DNA from: Micromonospora_J zhanjiangensis
Lineage (GTDB): Bacteria > Actinomycetota > Actinomycetes > Mycobacteriales > Micromonosporaceae
DNA length: 64,000 nucleotides
NCBI RefSeq assembly: GCF_042650605.1
Contig: NZ_JBHSBN010000008.1
Span: 62,001 to 126,000 of the forward strand
Direction of reading: 5' to 3'
Part shown: positions 1-7,835 of the stretch, in pieces
Numbering within the stretch: position 1 is the stretch's first letter
Layout of the letters: each line of letters opens with the position of its first letter
Position numbers and translations under genes: made by a program
Notes under the pieces: generated by a model
Seen by the model: only the letters and a program-made list of their open reading frames with translations
What the model was told of the DNA's origin: nothing
The model's database searches: none

Positions 1-2
1 CC

Positions 3-89
3 GCCGCCGACCTGAGCCCGCTCCCCGCCGACCTCGTCGCCGCGCACACCCGCCGGACCGCTGAGCCCATGCCGCTGAGTCCGAGCTGA
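3..89 (+). CDS. C-terminal end of an unidentified protein, truncated by the window edge
   Basis: An open frame enters from the left edge and stops with TGA at 87-89, giving 28 residues ending PMPLSPS. Nearly every third codon position is G or C, as in the real genes here, and that is the main support for coding. The visible tail (LSPLPADLVAAHTRRTAEP) matches no domain I can name. The gene would be convergent with the epimerase gene that ends at 213. The upstream sequence would settle identity. Medium-low confidence. Confidence 0.5.
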   Translation, partial: AADLSPLPADLVAAHTRRTAEPMPLSPS

Positions 90-98
90 GCCCGCGTC

Positions 99-188
99 GC
101 TGGGCCCGTGCCGCTGGGCCCGTGCCGCTGGGCCCGCGTCGCTGGGCCCGTGCCGCCGGGTCGAGCCGGGCCGCCGGGTCGAGCCGGG
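99..188. repeat. Short tandem repeats in the intergenic region
   Basis: About four copies of a 15-nt unit (GCTGGGCCCGTGCCG with small changes) run from 99 to about 153. Two exact copies of an 18-nt unit (CCGCCGGGTCGAGCCGGG, 153-170 and 171-188) follow. The repeats lie between two convergent genes and could form GC-rich structure that helps end transcription. No function is demonstrated. Confidence 0.7.
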
Positions 189-212
189 CCGCGCCGGGCC
201 GCCGGGTCGGTC

Positions 213-683
213 TCAGGAGCGGGCCGGCTCGACCAGTTCGACCAGGACGCCGCCGGCGTCCTTGGGGTGGACGAAGTTGATCCGGGAGTCGGCGGTGCCC
301 CGGCGTGGCTGGTCGTAGAGCAGCCGCAGACCCCTGGCCCGCAGCGCGGCGCAGGCCGCGTCGACGTCGGCCACCGTGTACGCCACCTGCTGCACCCCCG
401 GGCCGTTGCGGTCGAGGAACTTCCCGATGGTGGACTCCGGCGTGAGCGGGGCCAGCAGTTGCAGGCAGCCACCCTCGGTGGTCGGTCCCACGGCCAGCAT
501 CGCTTCCCGGACGCCCTGTTCGGAGTTGGTCTCGGTGTGCACGCAGCGCATGCCGAAGGTGCGACCGTAGAAGTCGATCGCCGCGTCCAGGTCGGCGACC
601 GCGATGCCGACGTGGTCGATCCGGAGCAGCCCGATGTCTGTGACGTAGTCCGCAGCGGGCTCGGCGGGGGAGTTGTCAGCCAT
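213..683 (-). CDS. mce: Methylmalonyl-CoA epimerase
   Basis: Glyoxalase/VOC-fold enzyme of 156 aa that interconverts (2R)- and (2S)-methylmalonyl-CoA, linking propionyl-CoA carboxylation to B12-dependent mutases in the cytoplasm. Visible features are IDHVGIAVADLDAAIDFY with the first metal-binding His (H24), LQLLAP with the Gln ligand (Q75), and the C-terminal NFVHPKDAGGVLVELVEP carrying the Glu ligand. The region that reads HH in many epimerases (GxGxHHxA) reads GVQQVAY here (Q98-Q99), so one canonical His ligand seems to be Gln. The gene is divergent from the thiolase gene across 62 bp. The sequence CAGACT six bases before the ATG and the lack of a clear Shine-Dalgarno suggest a leaderless mRNA. 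Confidence 0.93.
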   Translation of the reverse strand: MADNSPAEPAADYVTDIGLLRIDHVGIAVADLDAAIDFYGRTFGMRCVHTETNSEQGVREAMLAVGPTTEGGCLQLLAPLTPESTIGKFLDRNGPGVQQVAYTVADVDAACAALRARGLRLLYDQPRRGTADSRINFVHPKDAGGVLVELVEPARS

Positions 684-745
684 GGCGCTAGTCTGACCGA
701 ACAGTCGTTAAGGAACACCGCCGGCACCCCTCGGAGGCGAGAGTC

Positions 746-1930
746 ATGGCTTCGGTGATCGTCAGTGGCGCGCGGACCCCGATGGGTCGCCTGCTGGGCA
801 ACCTCAAGGACCTGCCGGCGACCAAGCTCGGCGGGGTGGCCATCGCGGGCGCCCTGGAGCGGGCCGGGGTGCGACCCGACCAGGTCCAGTACGTGATCAT
901 GGGCCAGGTGCTGCAGGCCGGCGCGGGGCAGATCCCGGCCCGGCAGGCGGCCGTCGAGGCGGGCATCCCGATGTCCGTACCGGCGCTGACGATCAACAAG
1001 GTCTGCCTCTCCGGCCTGGACGCCATCGCGCTGGCCGACCAGCTGATCCGGGCCGGCGAGTTCGACATCGTGGTGGCCGGTGGCATGGAGTCGATGACCA
1101 ACGCCCCGCACCTGCTGCTCGGCCAGCGGGCCGGCTACAAGTACGGCGATGTGGTGATCAAGGACCACATGGCGCTGGACGGGCTGACCGACGCCTGGGA
1201 CCAGGACGCGATGGGCGCCTCCACCGAGCGGCACAACACCCGGTACGGGATCTCCCGGGCCGATCAGGACGCCTTCGCCGCGGCCAGCCACCAGCGGGCC
1301 GCCGCCGCCCAGAAGAACGGCGCGTTCGGCGAGGAGATCGTCCCGGTGTCGATCCCGCAGCGCAAGGGTGACCCGGTGGTGATCACCGAGGACGAGGGCA
1401 TCCGGCCGGACACCACCGCCGAGTCGCTGGCCAAGCTGCGCCCGGCGTTCGCCAAGGACGGCACGATCACCGCCGCCAGCTCGTCGCCGATCTCGGACGG
1501 CGCCTGCGCGGTGGTGGTGATGAGTAAGGCCAAGGCCACCGAACTGGGGCTCACCTGGCTGGCCGAGATCGGCGCGCACGGCAACGTGGCCGGTCCGGAC
1601 AACTCGCTGCACGCGCAGCCGGCCAACGCCATCGCGCACGCCCTGCGCAAGGATGGCCTGACCGTCGCCGACCTCGACCTGATCGAGATCAACGAGGCGT
1701 TCGCCCAGGTCGGCATCCAGTCCACCCGCGAACTCGGGGTCGACCCGGGAATCGTCAACGTCAACGGCGGGGCGATCGCGCTGGGCCACCCGATCGGGAT
1801 GTCCGGCGCCCGGCTGGTGCTCACCCTCGCCCTGGAACTCAAGCGGCGCGGCGGCGGCACCGGCGCGGCGGCGCTGTGCGGTGGCGGCGGACAGGGCGAC
1901 GCGTTGATCCTTCACGTACCCGGGGCGTGA
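746..1930 (+). CDS. Acetyl-CoA C-acetyltransferase (thiolase)
   Basis: Full-length thiolase (394 aa) that condenses or cleaves acetoacetyl-CoA and 3-ketoacyl-CoA in the cytoplasm. The acyl-accepting cysteine is in NKVCLSGLDAI (C87). The C-terminal signatures NVNGGAIALGHPIGMSGAR (catalytic His) and CGGGGQGDA (second Cys) are intact, so it should be active. The start ATG follows GGAGGCGAGAGTC. The last four bases overlap the GTG start of meaB, so the two are probably translationally coupled. Neighbours (epimerase, MeaB, IcmA) fit acetoacetyl-CoA/butyryl-CoA or propionate metabolism. A role in butyrate formation versus breakdown cannot be told from sequence. Confidence 0.93.
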   Translation: MASVIVSGARTPMGRLLGNLKDLPATKLGGVAIAGALERAGVRPDQVQYVIMGQVLQAGAGQIPARQAAVEAGIPMSVPALTINKVCLSGLDAIALADQLIRAGEFDIVVAGGMESMTNAPHLLLGQRAGYKYGDVVIKDHMALDGLTDAWDQDAMGASTERHNTRYGISRADQDAFAAASHQRAAAAQKNGAFGEEIVPVSIPQRKGDPVVITEDEGIRPDTTAESLAKLRPAFAKDGTITAASSSPISDGACAVVVMSKAKATELGLTWLAEIGAHGNVAGPDNSLHAQPANAIAHALRKDGLTVADLDLIEINEAFAQVGIQSTRELGVDPGIVNVNGGAIALGHPIGMSGARLVLTLALELKRRGGGTGAAALCGGGGQGDALILHVPGA

Positions 1931-2919
1931 GCGCGGTGGTGGACCGACCGGCCGGTGGCGTCCGGCGCAGCCGGGACGTACCGATGTTGGTCGACCGGGC
2001 GCGCCAGGGTGACCCGCGGGCGGTGGCCCGGCTGATCACCCTGGTCGAGTCGGGCGACGAGGCGCTGCCGCGGGTCGCGGCGGCCCTCGCGCCGTACACC
2101 GGCCAGGCGCAGGTGGTCGGCCTGACCGGGTCGCCGGGCGTCGGCAAGTCGACCACCACGAACGAGCTGGTCCGCGCGCTGCGGGCCCGCGGGCACCGGG
2201 TCGGTGTGCTGGCCGTCGACCCGTCCAGCCCGTTCACCGGCGGCGCCATTCTCGGCGACCGGGTCCGGATGCAGGACCACGCCACCGACCCGGGCGTCTT
2301 CATCCGGTCGATGTCCAGCCGCGGCCACCTGGGCGGGCTGGCCGCGGCCACCCCGCAGGCGGTCCGGGTGCTGGAGGGCGCCGGCTGCGACGTGGTGCTG
2401 GTGGAGACCGTCGGGGTCGGCCAGGCCGAGGTGGAGGTCGCGTCGCTGGCGGACACCACGCTGGTGCTGCTGGCCCCGGGCATGGGCGACGCCATCCAGG
2501 CGGTCAAGGCCGGCATCCTGGAGATCGCCGACGTCTTCGTGGTGAACAAGGCGGACCGCGACGGCGCGGACGCCACGGTCCGGGACATCCAGGGCATGAT
2601 CGCGCTCGGCGACCGGGGCCCCGGGCAATGGCGGCCGCAGGTGGTCCGCGCGATCGCCGCCCGGGGCGAGGGGATCGACGACATCGTCGCCGCGATCGAC
2701 AAGCATCGCGGCTGGCTGACCGAACACGACGAGCTGCGCCGCCGCCGGGAGGCCCGGGCCGCCGCCGAGGTCGAGGCGATCGCGCTGGGCGTGCTGCGCG
2801 ACCGGATGGGCTCGCTCCGCGACGGTACGCAGCTGCCGGCGCTCGCCGCCCGGGTGGCCGACGGGGCGCTCGACCCGTACGCGGCCGCCGATGAACTCCT
2901 GGCGCAACTGCGCTCCTAG
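1927..2919 (+). CDS. meaB: MeaB-type GTPase chaperone of B12-dependent acyl-CoA mutase
   Basis: G3E-family P-loop GTPase (330 aa from the GTG at 1927) of the ArgK/MeaB group, which gates adenosylcobalamin loading and protects acyl-CoA mutases from inactivation. Visible motifs are Walker A GLTGSPGVGKST, the AVDPSSPFTGGAILGDR block typical of MeaB, VLVETVGVGQAEV (switch/Walker B region) and the guanine-specificity motif NKAD. The GTG start overlaps the thiolase stop by four bases. An in-frame upstream ATG (1876) would run far into thiolase and is less likely. The probable client is the IcmA mutase encoded 700 bp downstream. Family identification is secure; the client is inference. Confidence 0.92.
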   Translation: MSAVVDRPAGGVRRSRDVPMLVDRARQGDPRAVARLITLVESGDEALPRVAAALAPYTGQAQVVGLTGSPGVGKSTTTNELVRALRARGHRVGVLAVDPSSPFTGGAILGDRVRMQDHATDPGVFIRSMSSRGHLGGLAAATPQAVRVLEGAGCDVVLVETVGVGQAEVEVASLADTTLVLLAPGMGDAIQAVKAGILEIADVFVVNKADRDGADATVRDIQGMIALGDRGPGQWRPQVVRAIAARGEGIDDIVAAIDKHRGWLTEHDELRRRREARAAAEVEAIALGVLRDRMGSLRDGTQLPALAARVADGALDPYAAADELLAQLRS

Positions 2920-3109
2920 CCAGCCGCACAGTCCGGGCAGCCGACTCCGGACGAGGACATCGGCCGTGCCCCGTCCCAGATCCGACCCGGGCCGAGGCGC
3001 GGCAGGCGAGGGCCCGCGCCGATCGCGGTCCACTGCGGACCGGCCGCGACTAGTACGCTCGCAGCGGCCTCACGGATCCGTGGGACGGTTCGACGGTGGT
3101 GGAGACGAG

Positions 3110-3529
3110 ATGGTGGACGACGCGCACGCGACCCAGGAGCTGTCAGCGACGCCGAACCTGGTGGCCGGTGGCACGACGCAGGTCGCCGACGAGGTGGTGG
3201 AGAAGATCGCGGTGGCCGCCGCGAGGTCCGTGCCCGGCGTGGCGGAACTCGGCGGCGACGTGGCCAGGTTCTTCAACGCGGTGCTGGACCGGGTCGGCCT
3301 GGACCAGGTCGGTGACGCGCGGCGGGGTTGTTCGGCGCACGTCACCAACGGAGCAGCTCTGATCAACCTGGTCATCGTGATCGACGGCGGCCGGCCGGTG
3401 CCCGAGGTGACCGAGGCGGTCCGGGCGGCGGTGACCTCGGCCGTCGAGGCGTACGGGCTGCGGGTCGACGAGATCAACATCCGGGTCGACGACGTCGCGC
3501 TCGGCGGCCCGCTGATGCCGTCGACCTGA
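3110..3529 (+). CDS. Small Asp23/Gls24-family-like protein
   Basis: Protein of 139 aa beginning MVDDAHATQELS, with an N-terminal tail and one compact alpha/beta domain. The core (VADEVVEKIAVAAARSVPG, then VTNGAALINLVIVIDGG, VTEAVRAAVTSAVEAYG and EINIRVDDVAL) has the pattern of the Asp23/Gls24 (DUF322) family, small envelope- or stress-associated proteins of unclear biochemistry. The ATG at 3110 is preceded by GGTGGTGGAGACGAG. A longer frame upstream has no coding look. It sits between meaB and icmA, so it may be co-expressed with the mutase genes, though a 96-bp gap with a promoter-like TAGACT follows. The specific role is unknown. Confidence 0.75.
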   Translation: MVDDAHATQELSATPNLVAGGTTQVADEVVEKIAVAAARSVPGVAELGGDVARFFNAVLDRVGLDQVGDARRGCSAHVTNGAALINLVIVIDGGRPVPEVTEAVRAAVTSAVEAYGLRVDEINIRVDDVALGGPLMPST

Positions 3530-3625
3530 CCGGAGTTACCGGCCGGTTCGAGGTGACTTAGCGATCGTTCAGGCGGGCGGCTTAGACTCGACGGACAGTC
3601 GAGGACTCGAGGAGGAGCCCCCCGG

Positions 3626-5314
3626 ATGAACGCCGACGAGATCGCTGCGGGCCGCGCACGCTGGCAGGCCCGGTACGACGCCGCGCGCAAGCGGGACGCC
3701 GACTTCACCACGCTGTCGGGGCTGCCGGTCGACCCCGTCTACGGTCCGCCCGAGGGCACCGACCACCCCGGCTTCGACCGGATCGGCTGGCCGGGCGAGT
3801 TCCCGTACACCCGGGGGTTGTACCCGACCGGCTACCGCGGGCGGACCTGGACCATCCGGCAGTTCGCCGGGTTCGGCAACGCCCGGCAGACCAACGAGCG
3901 CTACAAGATGATCCTGGGCGCCGGCGGTGGCGGGCTCTCGGTGGCCTTCGACATGCCCACCCTGATGGGTCGGGACTCCGACGACCCGCAGGCGCTCGGC
4001 GAGGTCGGCCACTGCGGGGTCGCCATCGACTCCGCCGTCGACATGCAGGCGCTGTTCGACGGGATCGACCTGGCCGGGGTCACCACCTCGATGACCATCT
4101 CCGGCCCGGCGGTGCCGGTGTTCTGCATGTACCTGGTCGCCGCCGAGCGGCAGGGCGCCGACCTCGCCACGCTGGACGGGACGCTGCAGACCGACATCTT
4201 CAAGGAGTACATCGCGCAGAAGGAGTGGCTGTTCGAACCCGAGCCGCACCTGCGCCTGATCGGTGACCTGATGGAGTACTGCGCCCGGGAGATCCCGCGG
4301 TACAAGCCGCTGTCGGTCTCCGGCTACCACATCCGGGAGGCCGGTTCCACCGCCGCGCAGGAGTTGGCCTACACGCTGGCCGACGGCTTCGGGTACGTGG
4401 AACTCGGCCTGTCCCGGGGCCTGGACGTGAACGTCTTCGCCCCCGGCCTCAGCTTCTTCTTCGACTCGCACGTCGACTTCTTTGAGGAGATCGCCAAGTT
4501 CCGGGCCGCCCGCCGGATCTGGGCCCGCTGGCTGCGCGACGTCTACGGCGCCACCGACGAGCGGGCGCTCTGGCTGCGCTTCCACACCCAGACCGCCGGG
4601 GTGTCGCTGACCGCCCAGCAGCCGGTCAACAACGTGGTCCGCACGGCGGTCGAGGCGCTCGCCGCGGTGCTCGGCGGCACCAACTCACTGCACACCAACG
4701 CCCTGGACGAGACCCTCGCCCTGCCCACCGACTCCTCCGCCGAGATCGCCCTGCGTACCCAGCAGGTGCTGATGGAGGAGACCGGGGTGACCAACGTGGC
4801 CGACCCGCTGGGCGGTTCCTGGTACGTCGAGGCGCTCACCGACAAGATCGAGGCGGAGGCCGAGGAGATCTTCGCCCGGATCCGGCAGCTCGGCGGCGAC
4901 GGGCCGCACCAGATCGGCCCGATGACCTCCGGCATCCTGCGCGGCATCGAGGACGGCTGGTTCACCGGCCAGATCGCCGAGTCGGCGTTCGTCTACCAGC
5001 AGGCCCTGGAAAAGGGTGACAAGAAGATCGTCGGCGTGAACTGTCACACCGGCACGGTGGCCAAGGAACTCGAGATCCTGCGCATCTCGCACGAGGTGGA
5101 GATCGAGCAGAAGCGGCTGCTCGCCGAGCGCAAGGCCGGCCGGGACGACGCCGCCGTGAAGGCCGCCATCGAGCGGATGGTCGCGGCCAGCCGTACCGGG
5201 GAGAACATGATCCCCGCGATGCTGGACGCGGTCCGCGCGGAGGCCACCCTGGGCGAGATCTGCGACGCGCTGCGCGGCGAGTGGGGCGTCTACCGGGAGC
5301 CCGCCCGGTTCTGA
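3626..5314 (+). CDS. icmA: Isobutyryl-CoA mutase, large (substrate-binding) subunit
   Basis: Coenzyme-B12-dependent acyl-CoA mutase of 562 aa that interconverts isobutyryl-CoA and n-butyryl-CoA. It has the TIM-barrel substrate domain but lacks the roughly 130-aa C-terminal cobalamin-binding domain of methylmalonyl-CoA mutase, so it needs a separate small subunit (IcmB), not present in this window. Two residues known to distinguish the families support the call: Phe80 in IRQFAGFG (Tyr in methylmalonyl mutases) and Gln198 in YIAQKEW (Arg in methylmalonyl mutases). The start follows GAGGAGGAGCCCCCCGG. The epimerase-thiolase-meaB-icmA grouping resembles what I recall from Streptomyces coelicolor. 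Methylmalonyl mutase activity is unlikely. Confidence 0.9.
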   Translation: MNADEIAAGRARWQARYDAARKRDADFTTLSGLPVDPVYGPPEGTDHPGFDRIGWPGEFPYTRGLYPTGYRGRTWTIRQFAGFGNARQTNERYKMILGAGGGGLSVAFDMPTLMGRDSDDPQALGEVGHCGVAIDSAVDMQALFDGIDLAGVTTSMTISGPAVPVFCMYLVAAERQGADLATLDGTLQTDIFKEYIAQKEWLFEPEPHLRLIGDLMEYCAREIPRYKPLSVSGYHIREAGSTAAQELAYTLADGFGYVELGLSRGLDVNVFAPGLSFFFDSHVDFFEEIAKFRAARRIWARWLRDVYGATDERALWLRFHTQTAGVSLTAQQPVNNVVRTAVEALAAVLGGTNSLHTNALDETLALPTDSSAEIALRTQQVLMEETGVTNVADPLGGSWYVEALTDKIEAEAEEIFARIRQLGGDGPHQIGPMTSGILRGIEDGWFTGQIAESAFVYQQALEKGDKKIVGVNCHTGTVAKELEILRISHEVEIEQKRLLAERKAGRDDAAVKAAIERMVAASRTGENMIPAMLDAVRAEATLGEICDALRGEWGVYREPARF

Positions 5315-5320
5315 CCGGCC

Positions 5321-5353
5321 GCTCCGGCGCCCCGCACCGCGGGGCGCCGGAGC
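5321..5353 (+). terminator. Perfect 15-bp hairpin after icmA
   Basis: Arms 5321-5335 and 5339-5353 are perfect complements around a 3-nt loop (ACC), 7 nt after the icmA stop. There is no U-run, as is common in actinomycetes. It should end or stabilise the icmA transcript. Confidence 0.8.
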
Positions 5354-5453
5354 CGTTCGTCCCCGCCCCGGTCGAACCGGTCGGCCGGTTCGTGCGTACC
5401 TCCAACGACATGACCAGCGTCCGGGCGGGCGCGGAACGGTCGGAGGATTGCTG

Positions 5454-5999
5454 ATGCGGCGAGGTCGGCTACGGCAGACGTCCAGCGGCGAGGCGTTGGT
5501 GCGGACCCTGTACGAGCAACACGGCAGCGCGCTGCTCGGCTACGCGACCCGGGTCACCGGCGACCGCACCGCCGCCGAGGACGTCCTGCAGGAGACCCTG
5601 CTGCGCGCCTGGCGCAACGCGGACTCGCTCAGCGAGGCCACCGGGTCGATCCGGGGCTGGTTGTTCACCGTGGCCCGCAACATCATGACCGACTCGGCGC
5701 GGGCCCGGGCCTCCCGGCCGCACGAGGTGCCTGAGGCGCCCCTGGCGGCCCCCGCCGAACGGGACCACGCGGACAGCGTGGTCGACTCGATGGTTGCCCT
5801 CGACGCGCTGAACCGGCTGCCCGAGGACCAGCGCCGGGTGCTCGTCGAGATCTACTACGGCGGCCGCACGGTCAACGAGACCGCCGAGCGGCTCGGCATC
5901 CCACCCGGGACGGTCAAGTCCCGTACCCATGGCGCGATGCGCAATCTCCGTCGGCTGCTCGTCGGGCAGCCGGCCGTCCTGGAGGAGGTGGCGGGTTGA
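5454..5999 (+). CDS. ECF-family RNA polymerase sigma factor
   Basis: Group 4 (extracytoplasmic function) sigma factor of 181 aa. Region 2 is visible as LYEQHGSALLGYATRVTGD then AAEDVLQETLLRAWRNAD and GWLFTVARNIMTD. Region 4 is LPEDQRRVLVEIYYGGRTVNETAERLGIPPGTVKSRTHGAMRNL, a helix-turn-helix for -35 recognition. The ATG at 5454 lies 7 nt after GGAGG, whereas the in-frame TTG six bases earlier is too close. It overlaps the next gene (an anti-sigma factor) by four bases, so the two form a sigma/anti-sigma switch at the membrane. The signal sensed is unknown. Confidence 0.93.
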   Translation: MRRGRLRQTSSGEALVRTLYEQHGSALLGYATRVTGDRTAAEDVLQETLLRAWRNADSLSEATGSIRGWLFTVARNIMTDSARARASRPHEVPEAPLAAPAERDHADSVVDSMVALDALNRLPEDQRRVLVEIYYGGRTVNETAERLGIPPGTVKSRTHGAMRNLRRLLVGQPAVLEEVAG

Positions 6000-6709
6000 G
6001 GACCGCGGCGCACCACCCGCAGCTGCTCGGCGCGTACGTGATGGACGCCCTCGACCGGGCCGAACGGCACGCCGTCGAGGAGCATCTGGTCGGCTGCCGG
6101 CCCTGCCGGTCGGAGGTGGCGGATTTGGAGCAGGTACGGGACGTACTCGGGGACCTGCCGCCGGAGGCGTTGATCCAGGGCCCGCCGGACGCCGACCTGG
6201 TGCTGGCCCGGACCCTGCGCCGGATGCGCGCCGAGACCACCGCGTCCACCCGACGACGGCGGGCGCTGGTGGCCGCCGCCGCGGTGGTCCTGCTGGCCGG
6301 CGCGGTGGGAGCCGGCCTGACGGTCGGGCGACGGTCGGTGCCCGGCGGGACACCGCAGGCGGTGGCCCCGTCGGCCGGTGCCGCGACCACCCCGGCGGGC
6401 ACCCGCACCGGCCGGGTCGTCGACGCGGACACCGGCACCCGGCTGACCGCGGCGGTCGCGCCCTTCGCCGGTTGGGTACGGGTCAGCGCCTCGGTCGAGG
6501 GCATCCCGGCCGGTGAGAACTGCCGGCTGGTCGTGGTCACCCGGGACGGCACTCGGCAGTCGGCCGCCGGCTGGATCGTGTCGAAGCGGGGCGCGGCCGA
6601 GGGCGTGCACCTGGACGGCAGCGTGGTGGTCGCCCCGGACGACGTCACCGCCGTCGAGGTGCGCAACGTGACCGGGCGGGTCTTCGCCACGGCGAGACTG
6701 TCGCGGTGA
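5996..6709 (+). CDS. Membrane anti-sigma factor with zinc-finger ASD
   Basis: Protein of 237 aa starting at a TTG that overlaps the sigma-factor stop (TTGA), with GGAGGAGG upstream. The N-terminal cytoplasmic anti-sigma domain carries the ZAS motif H30-x3-C34-x2-C37 (HLVGCRPC). A single membrane helix follows the basic TRRRR stretch (ALVAAAAVVLLAGAVGAGLTV, around 85-105). The outer C-terminal domain resembles the RskA-type domain (GWVRVSASVEGIPAGENCRLVVV). It should hold the upstream ECF sigma factor inactive until an envelope signal releases it, probably by proteolysis. Pairing is seen directly; signal and regulon are unknown. Confidence 0.88.
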   Translation: MRTAAHHPQLLGAYVMDALDRAERHAVEEHLVGCRPCRSEVADLEQVRDVLGDLPPEALIQGPPDADLVLARTLRRMRAETTASTRRRRALVAAAAVVLLAGAVGAGLTVGRRSVPGGTPQAVAPSAGAATTPAGTRTGRVVDADTGTRLTAAVAPFAGWVRVSASVEGIPAGENCRLVVVTRDGTRQSAAGWIVSKRGAAEGVHLDGSVVVAPDDVTAVEVRNVTGRVFATARLSR

Positions 6710-6815
6710 CCCGCCACCGGGCGTCCGGTCGCTGCTGACCGGGCCCGCCGCGGTGACGTTCGCCGCGACCACGGTTCGACGGAGAACGTGTCCGCACGTG
6801 CGAGACTAGACAACC

Positions 6816-7760
6816 ATGAGCGACCCACGGATCAACCCGTCGATCTTCACCCGCGGCGCGGTAGACCTCGGCGCGCTGCGTAGCGCCGCACCGTCCCCTT
6901 CCCGACCCGCGACCGGCACCCCGGCCGGCCCGCCGAGCCAGCCGGCCGGACCGGGCGGCACACCCGGCGCGGCGGGTGGTGGGGGCGGCGGGGTCGCCGT
7001 GATCGACGTCACCGAGACGACCCTCCAGTCGGAGGTGCTGGAGCGGTCCCTGACGACCCCGGTCGTCCTCTACTTCTGGGCCGCCGGTTACGAGGGCGGC
7101 GACCAGCTCTCCCCGGTGCTGGAGCGGCTCGCCGCCGAGGGTGCCGGCGCGTGGGTGCTGGCCAGGGTGGACGTGCAGACCAGCCCGCGGATCGCGCAGA
7201 TGTTCCGGGTGCAGGGCATCCCGATGGTCTACGCGGTGATCGGCGGGCAGCCGGTGGACGCGTTCTCCGGCGTGGTGCCCGAGGCCCAGCTGCGGCAGTG
7301 GATCGACGCCGTGCTCAAGGCCGGCGGGGTGGCGGTGCAGCCGGCGGAGGACCCGCGGCTGAGCGAGGCCGACGAGGCGTTGATGGTCGGCGACCTGGAC
7401 ACCGCGGAGCAGGCGTACCGGAAGATCCTCGCCGAGTCGCCGGCCGACTCGGCCGCCGAGGCCGGCCTCGCGCAGGTTTCGCTGGCCCGCCGGGTGATCG
7501 GCGCCGACCCGGAGGCGGCACTCGCCGCCGCCGAGGCCGACCCGGACGACGTCCGGGCCCAACTGCTGGCCGCCGACGTCGAGGTGCTCGGCGGCAACGC
7601 CGAGCAGGCGTACGCCCGGCTGGTCGGGCTGGTCCGGCGCACCACCGGCGACGACCGGGAGACCGTCCGGCAGCACCTGGTGTCGCTGTTCACCATCGCC
7701 GGGCCGGACGATCCGGCGGTGGCCAGCGCACGTCGCGCCCTGGCCAGCGCGCTGTTCTGA
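6816..7760 (+). CDS. Thioredoxin-fold/TPR protein, YbbN (CnoX)-like
   Basis: Protein of 314 aa with a Pro/Gly-rich N-terminal tail (about 1-65), a thioredoxin fold (about 65-170) and tetratricopeptide-like helices (about 180-310). The fold shows VVLYFWAAGYEGGDQLSPVLERLA, the cis-proline site as VQGIPMVYAV, and QLRQWIDAVL. The redox CxxC is absent and replaced by AGYEGG, so it cannot be a classical reductase. This architecture matches YbbN/CnoX-type co-chaperones that assist protein folding under oxidative stress. No strong Shine-Dalgarno is seen. It stands alone between the anti-sigma gene and the arginase-like gene. Confidence 0.85.
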   Translation: MSDPRINPSIFTRGAVDLGALRSAAPSPSRPATGTPAGPPSQPAGPGGTPGAAGGGGGGVAVIDVTETTLQSEVLERSLTTPVVLYFWAAGYEGGDQLSPVLERLAAEGAGAWVLARVDVQTSPRIAQMFRVQGIPMVYAVIGGQPVDAFSGVVPEAQLRQWIDAVLKAGGVAVQPAEDPRLSEADEALMVGDLDTAEQAYRKILAESPADSAAEAGLAQVSLARRVIGADPEAALAAAEADPDDVRAQLLAADVEVLGGNAEQAYARLVGLVRRTTGDDRETVRQHLVSLFTIAGPDDPAVASARRALASALF

Positions 7761-7835
7761 CGAAACTGGCCGGTCTGCCGGAAGATTACGGGTAACGGGG
7801 ACAACGAAGGTCGCGACCAGGACGGAGCCCTCACC

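Noticed and set aside
1876..1926. ATG 1876 as start of meaB
   Set aside because: It would extend 51 bp into the conserved thiolase end. The GTG at 1927 overlaps the thiolase stop in the usual coupled manner and gives a normal N-terminus.
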